A stretch of 64,000 bases of DNA. Source: RH-AL1 sp965198495. Lineage in GTDB: Bacteria > Pseudomonadota > Alphaproteobacteria > Rhizobiales > Beijerinckiaceae. The notes under the pieces are model-generated. The model worked only from the letters and a program-made list of their open reading frames with translations. It ran no database searches and was not told the origin of the DNA. A program made the position numbers and the translations under genes. Of this stretch, positions 17,056 through 25,276 are shown one piece after another; the first letter of the stretch is position 1, and every line of letters starts with the position of its first letter. The stretch is taken from NCBI GenBank assembly GCA_965198495.1, contig CBDAPL010000001.1:2604001-2668000 (forward strand). Direction: 5' to 3'.

Positions 17056-17589
17056 TCAGACCACCTTCTCGACCTGGGTGTATTCCAGTTCGACCGGCGT
17101 GGCGCGGCCGAAGATCGATACCGCCACCTTGACGCGCGAACGGCCCTCGTCGACTTCCTCGATGGTGCCGTTGAAGGAGGCGAACGGGCCGTCGGCGACG
17201 CGGACGTTCTCGCCGATCTCGAAGGTGATCGACGTTTTCGGCCGCTCGACGCCTTCGGCGACCTGACCCTTGATGCGTTCGGCCTCCGCGTCCGGGATCG
17301 GCACCGGCTTCTTGTCGGCACCGAGGAAGCCGGTGACTTTCGGCGTGTTCTTGATGAGATGGTAGATGTCGTCGGACAGATCGCATTTCACCAGCACGTA
17401 GCCGGGGAAGAACTTGCGCTCCGAGTTGACCTTGCGCCCCTTGCGGACCTCGACCACGTTCTCGGTCGGCACCAGGATCTCGTCGAACTTACCCTCGAGA
17501 CCGCGTTGCGCCGCCTGCTCGCGGATCGACTGCGCGACCTTCTTCTCGAAGTTCGAGTGGGCGTGGACGATGTACCAGCGCATGTTCAT
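17056..17589 (-). CDS. nusG: transcription termination/antitermination factor NusG
   Basis: 177 residues. The NGN domain begins MRWYIVHAHSNFEKKVAQSI and contains VRKGRKVNSERKFFPGYVLVKCDLSDDIYHLIKNTPKVTGFLG. The C-terminal KOW domain has IGENVRVADGPFASFNGTIEEVDEGRSRVKVAVSIFGRATPVELEYTQVEKV. NusG bridges RNA polymerase to Rho or to the ribosome. Two Met codons (17589 and 17583) are possible starts and neither has a strong Shine-Dalgarno. It lies 19 nt behind secE. Confidence 0.98.
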   Translation of the reverse strand: MNMRWYIVHAHSNFEKKVAQSIREQAAQRGLEGKFDEILVPTENVVEVRKGRKVNSERKFFPGYVLVKCDLSDDIYHLIKNTPKVTGFLGADKKPVPIPDAEAERIKGQVAEGVERPKTSITFEIGENVRVADGPFASFNGTIEEVDEGRSRVKVAVSIFGRATPVELEYTQVEKVV

Positions 17590-17608
17590 GAGAAAAGACT
17601 AGTCTCGT

Positions 17609-17800
17609 CTAATGGCCGAAGCCGAGGATCAGGTTGATGCCGAGATGAATGGCCTGATCCACAGTGAACAGGAACAGGCTGGCGAAGACGCACATGATGA
17701 CCACGAGCACGGTCGTGATCGTCGTCTCGCGGCGGTTCGGCCACGTGACCTTGGCGCCCTCGTTGCGGACATCCTGCAGGAACTGGAAAGGGTTGGCCAT
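17609..17800 (-). CDS. secE: preprotein translocase subunit SecE
   Basis: 63 residues from the ATG at 17800 (MANPFQFLQDVRNEGAKVTWP). This is the short single-helix form typical of alphaproteobacteria: an amphipathic helix with the conserved KVTWPNRRET motif, then one transmembrane helix (about 31-56). SecE clamps the SecY channel. The tuf and tRNA-Trp genes often found upstream are absent. A terminator lies about 70 nt upstream, so secE-nusG-rplKA must have its own promoter within 17801-17867. Confidence 0.95.
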   Translation of the reverse strand: MANPFQFLQDVRNEGAKVTWPNRRETTITTVLVVIMCVFASLFLFTVDQAIHLGINLILGFGH

Positions 17801-17867
17801 GAGGGTTCGATCGAGCAGCCGCGCGGTCCGATGGACGACCTCGCGCGAAAACACGGATCTCGCGATC

Positions 17868-17907
17868 CAAAAAGGTAGTGGCGCGGAACCATCAGGTGCC
17901 GCGCCAC
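17868..17907 (-). terminator. rho-independent terminator upstream of secE
   Basis: GTGGCGCGG (17878-17886) pairs perfectly with CCGCGCCAC (17899-17907), with a further ACC/GGT in the loop. On the minus strand the hairpin is followed by TACCTTTTT. It would end transcripts from the 18019-18249 gene. Confidence 0.8.
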
Positions 17908-17937
17908 AGGGTAGTGTCTAAACAGTCTCGCCACTCA

Positions 17938-18021
17938 AGGCAAGTCGAGAAAAACGCAAAGCATATCGAGAAGAAAGCAAGGCAAGTCGAGAAAAACGCT
18001 AGGCGAGTCGCGAAGAGCTTA
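17938..18021 (+). repeat. 21-bp tandem repeat, 4 copies
   Basis: Four 21-bp units of the form AGGCAAGTCGAGAAAAACGCA begin at 17938. Units 1 and 3 are almost identical, 2 and 4 diverged, and the last overlaps the stop codon of the 18019-18249 gene. The tract lies between that gene and its terminator, so it would be transcribed as a 3' UTR. Purine-rich on the plus strand. Confidence 0.85.
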
Positions 18022-18249
18022 CGCCCGCGCGGCGCGCCCTTGCTCGTCCTGCAGCGCGCCGGAGGCGACGATCAACCCGAAACCCGCGCCGGCGACGGAC
18101 GCGGCCGCGACGACCCACATCATCTTGTTGAGAACCGAGGCCTCCCCACCGAAGCCGACGGTCTGCAGCGCCCAGGCAACGCCGACGCCGATCGCCATGA
18201 TGCCGATGAGACGCAGAAGATTGCCGCTGTTGATCGTGCCGTTGTCCAT
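18019..18249 (-). CDS. small two-helix membrane protein
   Basis: 76 residues from the ATG at 18249 with GAGGGGG 6 nt upstream; the in-frame codon 12 residues earlier lacks a ribosome site. Two hydrophobic helices (about residues 12-30 and 40-65) are joined by a short GFGGEASVLNK loop, and the C-terminus is charged (DEQGRAARA). No family is recognised. A short AT-rich stretch at 18333-18358 may hold its promoter. Confidence 0.55.
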   Translation of the reverse strand: MDNGTINSGNLLRLIGIMAIGVGVAWALQTVGFGGEASVLNKMMWVVAAASVAGAGFGLIVASGALQDEQGRAARA

Positions 18250-18356
18250 TTTAGCCCCCTCGTTCGCATTCTGGACAAGGAACAATCTTCGGCACCCGAA
18301 AGGTCCACGCCGAAACTGTAACTCGGCACTCGTGGTAAATTTAACACAAAATTAAC

Positions 18357-18788
18357 CTAACTCGTTCCTTTCGCGAGGCTTTTCGCCAGCAAATCGTCGA
18401 TCCACTCCGGCTGGGTCTCGCCGACGGAGCGCCCGACCTCTTTCGCGCCGCGAAAACAGATGAGGGTGCTCTGCACCCTCGCGTTGAAGGCGCGCGACAC
18501 GGTCTTCTGCGTGTCGAAATCGACTTTGAAGGTGACGAGATCCTTGTAGCGCGGGTCGTCGCGCAGCTTGTCGAGGATCGGCATCTGCCGCGCGCAGACA
18601 TCGCACCAGGTGGCGTAGACATCGATGAGGATCGGCTTGTCGGCCTTCTGGGCGGCGTCGAAAGCCTCCTGGGTGAACGGCCGCGGCGCGTTGCCGTCCG
18701 CCAGGGCGGGGCCGGCGAGGGCGGGGCCGGCGAGGCCGGCCGCGATGAGCGCGATGGCGGTTAAGGCGGAGCGGCGGGTGACATGCAT
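18357..18788 (-). CDS. exported thioredoxin-like protein of the quinoprotein relay cluster
   Basis: 143 residues. Signal peptide with n-region RR (MHVTRRSALTAIALIAAGLAGPALA), then a thioredoxin fold with the redox pair WCDVC at residues 61-65 inside ILIDVYATWCDVC. In place of the usual cis-Pro TPT the sequence reads QSTLICF, a substitution worth noting. It would act on thiols in the periplasm. It is the last of four minus-strand genes whose other members match proteins associated with PQQ dehydrogenases; reduction of the CXXCW partner or the SoxYZ-like carrier Cys is inferred. Confidence 0.8.
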   Translation of the reverse strand: MHVTRRSALTAIALIAAGLAGPALAGPALADGNAPRPFTQEAFDAAQKADKPILIDVYATWCDVCARQMPILDKLRDDPRYKDLVTFKVDFDTQKTVSRAFNARVQSTLICFRGAKEVGRSVGETQPEWIDDLLAKSLAKGTS

Positions 18789-18823
18789 AGTTGGGATCCT
18801 GGCGGGAGAGCGGGCGGGCTTGC

Positions 18824-19414
18824 CTACTGCGTCAAGTCTTTCGGCAGGGACGCCGTCCAGGCGGCGTCGGGCTTGACGACGCTGGTGTCGTGCGCGTCCT
18901 GCCAACCCTCCATGCCCGCCGGATACCAGTAGACGCTGGAATAGCCGAGGGCGACCAGGCGCTTGGCGGCGTTGTAACTGGCCCAGCAATCGGGATGGCA
19001 GAAGACGACGATCGGCTTGGCGCGATCATCGCCCGTCAGGCCGGCGAAGCGGGCACGGAAGGCGGCGTCGAACGCCGGGTCCGCCGTGGCGTTTCCGGCG
19101 CCCTGCAGCCACACCGCCCCGGGGATCGAGCGATGCTGCGGCAGCCAGGGCGTGTCCTTCGCCATGGTCGGAGGCTTGCGATCCTTGTCGGCGACGTCGA
19201 TCAGCAGCGGGTGCCTCGCGCTCATCAGCGCGACGAAAGCCGGCGTGTCGAGCACCGTGCCGCCCTTGATCGCGTTCGGCACGTAGCCGTGCATCGCACC
19301 CTGGTAGAGCCCGGCGGGCTCGGGCACGTCGCCGGGCCGGACGGCGGGTGGTTGGGCGAGGACCGGCGCGGCGGCCAGCACGCCGGCGGCGGCGAGGAAG
19401 ATCCGCCAGCGCAT
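18824..19414 (-). CDS. PQQ-dependent catabolism-associated CXXCW-motif protein (rhodanese-like)
   Basis: 196 residues from the ATG at 19414, which overlaps the preceding stop (TGATG). Signal peptide to about residue 20 (APVLAQ). The rhodanese-like fold ends in VVFCHPDCWASYNAAKRLVALGYSSVYWYPAGMEGW, with the defining C-x-x-C-W at residues 139-144 where rhodaneses have a single active-site Cys. Proteins of this family occur beside quinoprotein alcohol and methanol dehydrogenases. The role is thought to be redox or sulfur relay, but the reaction is not established. Translationally coupled to the SoxYZ-like gene. Confidence 0.85.
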   Translation of the reverse strand: MRWRIFLAAAGVLAAAPVLAQPPAVRPGDVPEPAGLYQGAMHGYVPNAIKGGTVLDTPAFVALMSARHPLLIDVADKDRKPPTMAKDTPWLPQHRSIPGAVWLQGAGNATADPAFDAAFRARFAGLTGDDRAKPIVVFCHPDCWASYNAAKRLVALGYSSVYWYPAGMEGWQDAHDTSVVKPDAAWTASLPKDLTQ

Positions 19415-20241
19415 CAGTTGCTGACGTTCGGGACGCTGAAGTTCTTCGTCCATTGCCCGTTCTGACTGTCCTTGACGGCAACCGTGAGGTCGCCCTTGGC
19501 GGCGGACGGCACGAAGTCGAAGTTGATGACCGGGTTGGAGGCGAGCGAGATGTCGGTGTCGAGCTTGAACACCTGCTTGTTGTCGTAGGTCACGTCGATG
19601 TTCTGGATGTAGCGGGCCGGCGTGTAGTCGCGCGTGACCTGGTTCATCTGCATGCCGTTGAAGTTCGGATGGCGGATCATCAGCGTCGCGTCGACGGGCT
19701 TGTTGGCCTGCACGTCGCCGGCCACCTTGAGCCTCATGTCGCCCATGCCCTTCATCGCCTCCTCGTCGCTCATGCCCATCGGCGCCGAGCAGCCGCCGGA
19801 CGCCTTCACGAACTTGGTGGCCTCGAGCAGCGTGCCGTCCTTCATCTCGGCGACGGCGTGCACGTCGGTGTAGGTGTTGACGCGCACGCGAAGCTTGATC
19901 TCCTTGGGGTCGGCGTCCGGACCGAAGGTGAAATGCGCCGCGACCGGCGATGGATTGTCGTCGATGACGAGGTAGAGGCCCTTCACGTCGTTGGGCTTGG
20001 CGAGCGTGATGGTCATCGGCACCAGCGCGGCGTCGTCGGCGCGCACGGGCGCGTCGAGCTTGACCGCCGCGTCATCGACCTTCGCTGTCTTGTCGCCGAA
20101 GATCGTCTTCTGGATATCGACCCAGCGCCCCTGGCGCTCCTGGTCGTTGTCGCCGAAGCCGGCATGGCTCGGGAGGACGGTGGCGCCGGTGGCGGCGAGC
20201 GCGATGCCAAGTGTAAGGACGGAGATCCGAGCGGACTTCAT
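19414..20241 (-). CDS. quinoprotein dehydrogenase-associated SoxYZ-like carrier protein
   Basis: 275 residues. Signal peptide (ISVLTLGIALAATGATVLPSHA), then a SoxY-like domain with the carrier motif GGCSAP at 149-154. SoxY carries sulfur intermediates on the Cys of a GGCGG end, whereas here the motif is internal because a SoxZ-like immunoglobulin-fold domain is fused (HPNFNGMQMNQVTRDYTPARYIQNIDVTYDNKQVFKLDTDISLASNP). This fused form is specific to quinoprotein clusters; the cargo is unknown. It lies between the metallo-hydrolase and the CXXCW protein in one operon. Confidence 0.85.
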   Translation of the reverse strand: MKSARISVLTLGIALAATGATVLPSHAGFGDNDQERQGRWVDIQKTIFGDKTAKVDDAAVKLDAPVRADDAALVPMTITLAKPNDVKGLYLVIDDNPSPVAAHFTFGPDADPKEIKLRVRVNTYTDVHAVAEMKDGTLLEATKFVKASGGCSAPMGMSDEEAMKGMGDMRLKVAGDVQANKPVDATLMIRHPNFNGMQMNQVTRDYTPARYIQNIDVTYDNKQVFKLDTDISLASNPVINFDFVPSAAKGDLTVAVKDSQNGQWTKNFSVPNVSN

Positions 20242-20258
20242 GACGTTTGCTCCCTTGT

Positions 20259-21218
20259 TCATTCCCATTCCAATTCTTTATAGGCCTCGGTGACATTGCG
20301 GCCATTGTAATCGTCGAACAACAGCCAGTCGGACCTTTGCGACTGGCCGACGATCCGCACGGCCGTCTCGATCGAGGCGTCGTTCTTCTTGATCTCGGCG
20401 CGCACGCCATCGCGCAACGCGACGAGGTAGCCGCGCAGGGCCTCGGCTGACGGCTGATAGTCGACGAGCACAGGCCCATGGCCGGGGACGGCCGTCTTCG
20501 CGCCGATCGCTTTCAGCGCATCGAGCTCTCGAAGCCATCCCAGCAGGCTTCCGTCGAGGGAAGGGACGCGATGAACGAAGAGAAGATCGGCCGGAAGCAG
20601 CAGCCCGGTCTTCGTGTCCACCATCGACAGGTCGCAGGTCGTGTGCGCCGGCCCATGCGCGTGCAAGGCGATCGTGCGACCGCCAAGGTCGATCCTATCG
20701 TCGGTCGCGACCGTTCGGGTCGGCATCACGACGGGGCCGACCTTGTCGGCGCCGATGATGTCGGCGAGGCCTTTCTGGTAGAAGGTGCCGCGCCGCGCGA
20801 GCGCGTCGGGAAGCTTCGCGTGACCGACGTACACCGGCCGATCCTCGGCAAAGGCGCCGGCGCCGAACGCGTGGTCCGGGTGCACGTGGCTGATGACGAC
20901 GTAGCGGATCGGTCTATCGGTCCTGGTCTTGATCTGGGCGCGGAGCCATTGACCATCGACGAGGCTGCCGCCGCTGTCGGTGACGAGCACGGCGTCATCG
21001 CCGACGATGAACCCGATGTTGGCGATGGCGTCGCGGTTGTCGCCCGTGGCGTCCTGGTCGACGCCGCGCCGCATGAAGACGCCGGGCGCGACCTCCGCGA
21101 TCGTCGCCGTGTCGGCCCACCCGAGCCTCGGCGCGCAGCACAGGCAGAAGCCGCCGAAGCCGGCGCGGAGCGCCTGACGCCGCGTAAAGGAAACGAGTGC
21201 GCCTGTGCGCTGAACCAT
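20259..21218 (-). CDS. quinoprotein relay system zinc metallo-hydrolase (MBL fold, Tat-exported)
   Basis: 319 residues from the ATG at 21218 (GGGAG 5 nt upstream). The N-terminus carries a twin-arginine motif (SFTRRQALRAG) before a hydrophobic stretch with three Cys (CLCC), so Tat export is likely. The zinc motif HVHPDH is at 111-116, with later ligands at HGPAHTTCD, DLLFVHR and PGHG. The closest family is the SoxH-like hydrolase found with quinoprotein dehydrogenases. First gene of the four-gene cluster; a 14-bp repeat array lies about 100 nt upstream. Confidence 0.85.
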   Translation of the reverse strand: MVQRTGALVSFTRRQALRAGFGGFCLCCAPRLGWADTATIAEVAPGVFMRRGVDQDATGDNRDAIANIGFIVGDDAVLVTDSGGSLVDGQWLRAQIKTRTDRPIRYVVISHVHPDHAFGAGAFAEDRPVYVGHAKLPDALARRGTFYQKGLADIIGADKVGPVVMPTRTVATDDRIDLGGRTIALHAHGPAHTTCDLSMVDTKTGLLLPADLLFVHRVPSLDGSLLGWLRELDALKAIGAKTAVPGHGPVLVDYQPSAEALRGYLVALRDGVRAEIKKNDASIETAVRIVGQSQRSDWLLFDDYNGRNVTEAYKELEWE

Positions 21219-21314
21219 CGATTCTCCCGATACGATCCTCGAGGTGTCCAAGGACAGCCGCGATGAATCCGAGCGCTGAACCTCTACTCATGGCCGAGCC
21301 TGTCCCGCCATCTA

Positions 21315-21370
21315 CGCCGAGATCCGGTCGCCGAGATCCGGTCGCCGAGATCCGGTCGCCAAGATCCGGT
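21315..21370 (+). repeat. 14-bp tandem repeat, 4 copies, upstream of the quinoprotein relay operon
   Basis: Four exact-phase 14-bp units CGCCGAGATCCGGT from 21315 to 21370; the first three are identical and the fourth has one change. A degenerate fifth unit follows. The array sits in the 280-bp gap between the sdhE stop and the metallo-hydrolase start, about 97-152 nt before the latter, so it could lie in its promoter region. Confidence 0.9.
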
Positions 21371-21498
21371 CGCTCGGATGCCGAGAATAGCGGAATTCTG
21401 TCGGCGTGAATGCCTGTCGAAAGGCCGAGCGGCGCGATCGCCAACGACAGCCGTCATGGCATTGCGGCCAAGACGAAGACCGTGCGGGGAGCCGCCCG

Positions 21499-21780
21499 TC
21501 ACGAATACAGCGGCGCCTCGTGCGTGTGGAACGCGCGAACCTTGCGAAATACGGGCGTGTCGTAGTTCGTCGGGGTCTCCAGCTCACCGGACAGCCAGGA
21601 GAACACGTCGCGGTCCGGCGCCTCCATCAGCAATTCGAGATCGGCGAGATCCTCGTCGGGCAATTCGGCCAGGCGCGCGTCGGCGAAGCGGCCCATGCAC
21701 AAATCCATCTCGCGGGTGCCGCGGTGCCACGCCCGAAACAGGATGCGGCGGCGGCGATCGTCGAGGCCTTGGCTTGACAT
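21499..21780 (-). CDS. sdhE: FAD assembly factor SdhE (succinate dehydrogenase assembly factor 2)
   Basis: 93 residues from the ATG at 21780. The family signature RRRRILFRAWHRGTREMDLCMGRFAD carries the R-G-x-x-E-x-D motif needed for covalent flavinylation of SdhA. The second half (LPDEDLADLELLMEAPDRDVFSWLSGE) matches the conserved acidic helices. SdhE is a small soluble five-helix protein. It diverges from recG, an arrangement common in alphaproteobacteria. Confidence 0.93.
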   Translation of the reverse strand: MSSQGLDDRRRRILFRAWHRGTREMDLCMGRFADARLAELPDEDLADLELLMEAPDRDVFSWLSGELETPTNYDTPVFRKVRAFHTHEAPLYS

Positions 21781-21888
21781 GTTGATCCTCGAGGTCTGCT
21801 GAAGGCGGCCGCATTGCTGCGGGGCCAAGCGACATATAGCGTCGGCCCGAAGCGCTGCCAGCCGCGCGTCCCGCCACATCATCGATCG

Positions 21889-24112
21889 ATGCGCCCCGAT
21901 CTGCTCAACCCCCTGTTCGCCGCCGCCTCGAACCTGCCCGGCATCGGTCCGAAGACCGGTCTGCTGCTGGACCGGCTGCTGGGACCCCGGTGGGCCGGCG
22001 CGCATCGTCGACGTGCTCTTCCACCTGCCCCATGCCGTCATCGACCGGCGCCACCAGCCGCCGATCGCCGAGGCGCCCGTCGACCGGGTGGTGACGCTGA
22101 AGGGCAAGGTGACCGAGCATCGCGCGCCGCCGCCGCGCTCCAAGGCGCCCTACAAGGTGCTGATCGAGGACGCGACCGGCGACGTGCTGCTGGTGTTCTT
22201 CCTCTCCAACCACGCCTGGATCGAGAAGATGCTGCCGCTCGGCGCCGAGCGCTGGGTGTCGGGCAAGCTCGAGCTCTACGACGGCCACCGGCAGATGGTG
22301 CATCCCGATCGCGTCGTCGACGCCGAAGGCTTCGCCGCGATGGCGCTGACGGAGCCGGTCTACGGCCTGACCGATGGCCTCTACCCGCGCGTGCTCGGCA
22401 AGGCGATCGACGGCGCGCTGGCGCGCCTGCCGCACCTGCCGGAATGGGCAAGCTATCCTCCCCTGTCGAAGACGGGGGAGGGGGACCATGCGAAGCATGG
22501 TGGAGGGGGCGCGGGCGCTACGGCGCGTACGAGATACAGCGATGCGCACGGCGCCCCCTCCACCGCCTCCGGCGGTCCCCCTCCCCCGCTTCGCGGAGGA
22601 GGATGTCCCACTTTCGCCGAGGCGCTGGCCTCGGTGCACCGTCCGGCGACGCCCGAAGCGATCGCGCCGGAGTCGTCCGGCCGCCTGCGGCTGGCCTACG
22701 ATGAGCTGTTCGCCCATCAGGTCGCCCTCGCGCTCATGCGCAAGCGCCTGCGCGTGCGGACCGGGCGCGCCAACGCCGCCTCGCGGCGCAAAGCCGACGC
22801 GATCGAGGCCGCCCTGCCCTTCGCGCTCACCGGCGCGCAGCAGACGGCGCTGGCCGAGATCCGCGCCGATCTCGCCGCGCCGGCGAAGATGCTGCGGCTG
22901 CTGCAGGGCGACGTCGGCTCCGGCAAGACGCTGGTCGCCCTGCTCGCGATGGCCGACGTCGTCGAGGCCGGCAAGCAGGCCGTGCTGATGGCGCCGACCG
23001 AGATCCTCGCCCGCCAGCATTTCGCCGGCCTCGCGCCGCGCGCCGCCACGGCCGGCCTGCACATGGCGATCCTCACCGGGCGCGACACGCCGGCCGAGCG
23101 CCGCCGCACGCTGGAGGGCCTGCGCACGGGCACCATCGACATCGCCGTCGGCACGCACGCCCTGATCCAGGAGGGCGTCGCCTTCCGGGACCTTGGCCTC
23201 GCGGTGGTCGACGAACAGCATCGATTCGGCGTCCACCAGCGCCTCGCTCTGTCGGCCAAGGGCGAGGCGGTCGACATCCTGGTGATGACGGCGACGCCGA
23301 TCCCGCGCACGCTGGTGCTCTCCTACTTCGGCGACATGGACGTGTCCGCCTTGCGCGAGAAGCCGCCGGGCCGGCAGAAGATCGACACGCGCGCGCTGCC
23401 GATCGAGCGGCTCGACGAGGTGGTCGCGGCCCTGGGTCGGGCGATCGATGCCGGCAAGCGCGCCTACTGGGTCTGTCCGCTGGTCGCCGAAAACGAGGAG
23501 CTCGACGTCGCGGCGGCGACCGAACGCGCCGCGCTTCTCGATCAGCTCTTCGGCGCCAAGGTCGGGCTGATCCACGGCAAGATGAAGGGCCCGGAGAAGG
23601 ACGCGGCGATGGCCGCCTTCGCCGCCGGCACGACACAGGTGCTGGTGGCGACCACCGTCATCGAGGTCGGCGTCGACGTGCCGGACGCCACCATCATCGT
23701 CATCGAGCATGCCGAACGCTTCGGCCTGGCGCAGGTCCATCAGCTGCGCGGCCGCGTCGGGCGCGGCACCGGGGCCTCGGTGTGCCTGCTGCTCTACAAG
23801 GCGCCATTGAGCGAGGCGGCGCAGGCGCGCATCACGATCTTGCGCGAGAGCGAGGACGGCTTCCTGCTCGCCGAGGAGGATCTGCGCCTGCGCGGCGAGG
23901 GCGAGGTGCTCGGCACCCGCCAGTCCGGCGCGCCCGGCTTCAGGCTCGCCGATCTCGCGGTGCACGGCGGCCTGCTGCCGCCGGCGCGCGACGCCGCGCA
24001 GACGCTCGTCGAGCGCGACCCGGCGCTGACGAGCGAGACCGGCCGCGCCGTGCGCGTGCTGCTCCACCTCTTCGAGCGCGAGGAGGCGATCCGGCTCATC
24101 GAGGCGGGCTGA
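21889..24112 (+). CDS. recG: ATP-dependent DNA helicase RecG, frameshifted near the 5' end and carrying an in-frame palindromic insertion
   Basis: RecG reverses stalled replication forks. The first 34 codons from ATG 21889 (MRPDLLNPLFAAASNLPGIGPKTG...) match RecG N-termini, but the remainder (GGPARIVDVLFHLPHAVIDRRHQP...) is in another frame. Dropping one C from the CCCC run at 21985-21988 would join them as LLGPGGPARIVDVLFHLP. The helicase core is complete: QGDVGSGKTLVALLAMA (Walker A), VVDEQHRFGVHQR (DExH-like), TATPIPRTL, EVGVDVPDATIIVIEHAERFGLAQVHQLRGRVGRG. About 55 extra residues interrupt the wedge-helicase linker. Either an assembly error or a real lesion; a truncated start at 22013 would remove the N-terminus. 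Confidence 0.85.
22454..22612 (+). repeat. palindromic GC-rich repeat element inserted in frame within recG
   Basis: The left arm holds GGGGGAGGGGGACC, a short spacer, then GGTGGAGGGGGCGC. The right arm is the exact complement of both blocks in reverse order (GCGCCCCCTCCACC, spacer, GGTCCCCCTCCCCC). The two arms are separated by about 40 bp. The element adds about 55 residues, low in complexity and rich in Gly and Pro, without breaking the helicase frame. It has the form of dispersed palindromic elements found between genes in alphaproteobacteria. Insertion inside a coding sequence resembles the Rickettsia palindromic elements in behaviour. Confidence 0.75.
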
Positions 24113-24231
24113 CCCACGCGCGCCGCACCGGCGACGAGACGGGCCTCCCCACGACTTTCCGACTTGCCTGAGGGCACGTGGCTTGCGAAGCGTTGCGCAC
24201 GATCGCGCCGCGCGGTCGCGACGGGACCGCG

Positions 24232-25215
24232 ATGCCACACCGGCGCAAGCTGCTTCGATCTTCGACGCTGTTGCTCGTTCTGGCGCCGGCCACACCCGCG
24301 ATGGCGGCCTCGTCCTCGCCCGCCGCCGTCGGCATCGATCCCTACTTCATCGGGTCGCTGTTGGCCCCGAACCCGGCCGTCGGCAAGGCCGGCACCCTGG
24401 CCATCCAGCCGACCATCCTCTACGCGATCCAGCCGGGCGCCTTCGATGCCAAGGGCGGCACCAGCGTCAGCGCCAACAGGATCACCGCCCTCGAAACCGC
24501 CACCTCGATCCGCTACGGCGTCACGAACGAGTTCACGGTCCAAGTCATACCGACGACGGCGGCGATCGCCGATCAGCGCGGCTTCAGCAGCGGCAGCCAG
24601 GTCGGCGACACGGCGGTCGACCTCGATTACCTCCTGCTGCGCGGGAACAGCGAGACCGCTCTACCGGCGATCACCGCGAGCCTCGGCCTGGACATCCCGA
24701 GCGGGCGCTACGAGAACCTCGCCAACGCCTCCGACGGCTTCGGCAACGGCACCTACCGGGCGCGTCTCGGACTGATCGGCCAATCGGTCCTGTTCGGCGA
24801 GAGCCAACATCCGATCCGCATCCGCGTCTACGCCAACGGTGAAGTCCCGCTCGGCGGCGTGGGTCTTCACGGCTTCACCACGTTCGGGACGGACGGCGCG
24901 TTCGACGGGTTCGGGACGTCCGGGATCAGCGGCACCTTCGGCGCCGCCATCGAGTACGGCTTCACCCAGAAGTTCGTTTTCGCCTTCGACGTCTTCCATG
25001 GCTTCAACACGACGAACCACGTCCATGGCGTGGAGACCAACGGCACGCCCGTCTCGTTCGCGAGCGGCGGGGCGGACGTCACCGAGATCGCGCCCGCGTT
25101 CGAGTACTCGCTGTCGAACAATCTCGGCGTCGTGGCGGGGGTGGCGCTCAGCGTCGCCGGCCACAACACGCCCACGCTCGTGGTCCCGCAGATCGAGTTC
25201 AACATCGTATTTTAG
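24232..25215 (+). CDS. putative outer-membrane beta-barrel/transporter-like exported protein
   Basis: 327 residues from the ATG at 24232 (MPHRRKLLRSSTLLLVLAPATPAMA, a good signal peptide); a start 54 nt earlier is possible. The mature part alternates short hydrophobic and polar strands rich in Gly, Ser, Thr and Phe (SIRYGVTNEFTVQVIPTTA, AITASLGLDIPSGRYENL, FGAAIEYGFTQKFVFAFDVFHGF) and ends in a strand with a terminal Phe (VVPQIEFNIVF), the signature used for outer-membrane assembly. This fits the transporter-like beta-barrel families near aromatic-degradation genes, but no such genes are here. Substrate unknown. Confidence 0.6.
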   Translation: MPHRRKLLRSSTLLLVLAPATPAMAASSSPAAVGIDPYFIGSLLAPNPAVGKAGTLAIQPTILYAIQPGAFDAKGGTSVSANRITALETATSIRYGVTNEFTVQVIPTTAAIADQRGFSSGSQVGDTAVDLDYLLLRGNSETALPAITASLGLDIPSGRYENLANASDGFGNGTYRARLGLIGQSVLFGESQHPIRIRVYANGEVPLGGVGLHGFTTFGTDGAFDGFGTSGISGTFGAAIEYGFTQKFVFAFDVFHGFNTTNHVHGVETNGTPVSFASGGADVTEIAPAFEYSLSNNLGVVAGVALSVAGHNTPTLVVPQIEFNIVF

Positions 25216-25276
25216 CGGCATGATCGCGGCGGTAGTGACTCGTTGCGCTTTGTACCCGATCATGTACCGTCCAATT

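Noticed and set aside
17938..18021. Tandem repeats considered as a CRISPR array
   Set aside because: Units are directly adjacent without unique spacers and there are no cas genes. The same applies to the 14-, 18- and 20-bp arrays.
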